A stretch of DNA of 62,105 nucleotides, from contig NZ_JAGGLB010000048.1 in NCBI RefSeq assembly GCF_017874215.1, positions 1 to 62,105 of the forward strand, written 5' to 3'. Position 1 is the stretch's first letter. Each line of letters starts with the position of its first letter. This DNA comes from Paenibacillus eucommiae. Its GTDB lineage: Bacteria > Bacillota > Bacilli > Paenibacillales > NBRC-103111. A model generated the notes under the pieces. That model was not told the origin of the DNA and did no database searches. It was given only the letters and a program-made list of their open reading frames with translations. The position numbers were made by a program, and so were the translations under genes. Of the stretch, positions 61,886 to 62,105 are shown in pieces.

Positions 61886-62065
61886 CGAAAGACGCCTTGC
61901 CGTTTCCTTTGAGGGGCGTGTTCGGGACGGCTAGTGCTAGGGGAGGGAATGGCTGTGGGCTCCAGCCGCTGTTAAAGATTTGTTCCCTTGAATGGTATCG
62001 ATGAGGAGGCAGGAACAAATCTTTAAAGGCGGACGCTACCGCTCTTCCTCCCACAGCCATTCCCT
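61886..62065. repeat. Composite hairpin repeat, copy J
   Basis: Begins at the stop of the VCBS gene. Outer arms GGGAATGGCTGTGGG / CCCACAGCCATTCCC and inner arms are perfect. Instead of the usual CTCTTTAGCTACAATCG, the sequence after CCATTCCCT changes to GATATGAACGTATC, the part shared with the window start. Confidence 0.9.
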
Positions 62066-62105
62066 GATATGAACGTATCTGTCAACTCCGTAACTCAATC
62101 GCCCT
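62050..62105. repeat. Right-end 56-bp inverted repeat
   Basis: Exact reverse complement of 40-95. It includes the right hairpin arm of copy J and 40 bases of unrelated repeated DNA (GATATGAACGTATCTGTCAA...). It runs to the last base of the window. Confidence 0.95.

Noticed and set aside
12464..62060. Recurrent minus-strand reading frames in the composite repeats that encode similar peptides (beginning MAVGGRAVASAFKDLF or MGGRA...)
   Set aside because: They appear in copies A, E, G, H and J only because the DNA is repeated. They lack ribosome sites, have different lengths and frames at their ends, and the conserved hairpin pairing explains the sequence conservation better.

Overview
The window looks like a chromosomal stretch from a low-to-mid GC Gram-positive of the order Bacillales, most likely Paenibacillaceae (Paenibacillus-like). 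This is inferred from strong AGGAGG-type ribosome binding sites, frequent TTG/GTG starts, the gene families present (SwrC-type RND pump, sigY-like sigma/ABC operon, MocR, Fur, COG0523 GTPase, PadR/EmrB) and many intergenic repeats. No species can be assigned from sequence alone. No rRNA, tRNA, CRISPR, prophage or complete transposase gene was seen. The first and last ~100 bases carry the same 56-bp sequence in inverted orientation, so the window may be a whole draft contig that ends in repeats.

Layout. 0.3-8 kb: a ceramidase-like gene, then a leftward run of seven genes holding two ABC-type exporters, an ECF sigma factor and a soluble DUF3298 protein (compare the Bacillus subtilis sigY operon). 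8-17.6 kb: a cell-wall amidase, a lipid operon (methyltransferase, PAP2 enzyme) ending in a two-component system, Fur under a PerR-type box, an M20 peptidase, and a PadR plus MFS drug-efflux operon. 18.4-22.7 kb and 31.7-41.5 kb: the two halves of an organosulfur-acquisition island. It holds five paralogous FMN-dependent NtaA/SnaA/DszA-type monooxygenases, one ABC importer whose ATPase lies in one half and whose permease and binding protein lie in the other, a MetY-type sulfhydrylase, and a VOC protein. The two operons and the solo monooxygenase gene share a dyad of the form ATTC-N4-GAAT, and the two operon leaders carry terminator hairpins. Between the halves lie a response regulator-kinase-RND pump operon and a small alarmone synthetase with a small alarmone hydrolase. 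42-46 kb: a Zur-box controlled COG0523 metallochaperone GTPase with a hypothetical partner, a pentapeptide-repeat protein, and a ParA/ribbon-helix-helix pair. 46.4-62 kb: a secreted nucleotidase with a LysM domain, a multicopper oxidase-ZIP transporter-cytochrome c operon, a MocR regulator with direct-repeat operators, HisC, a PepSY lipoprotein, a chromate transporter, a PAS-GGDEF-EAL protein, a pectin-acetylesterase-like hydrolase, a hypothetical protein and a VCBS-repeat protein.

The most unusual feature is the intergenic DNA. At least ten copies, whole or broken, of a composite repeat with a long hairpin occur in 62 kb. The outer stem changes sequence between copies while keeping its pairing. 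The repeat is often followed by a second, short palindrome (core TTTAACGATG-N5-CATCGTTAAA), present about 17 times. Two copies are interrupted by MITE-like insertions (406 bp and 109 bp). Their terminal inverted repeats and target duplications can be read directly, and removing each insertion restores the repeat.
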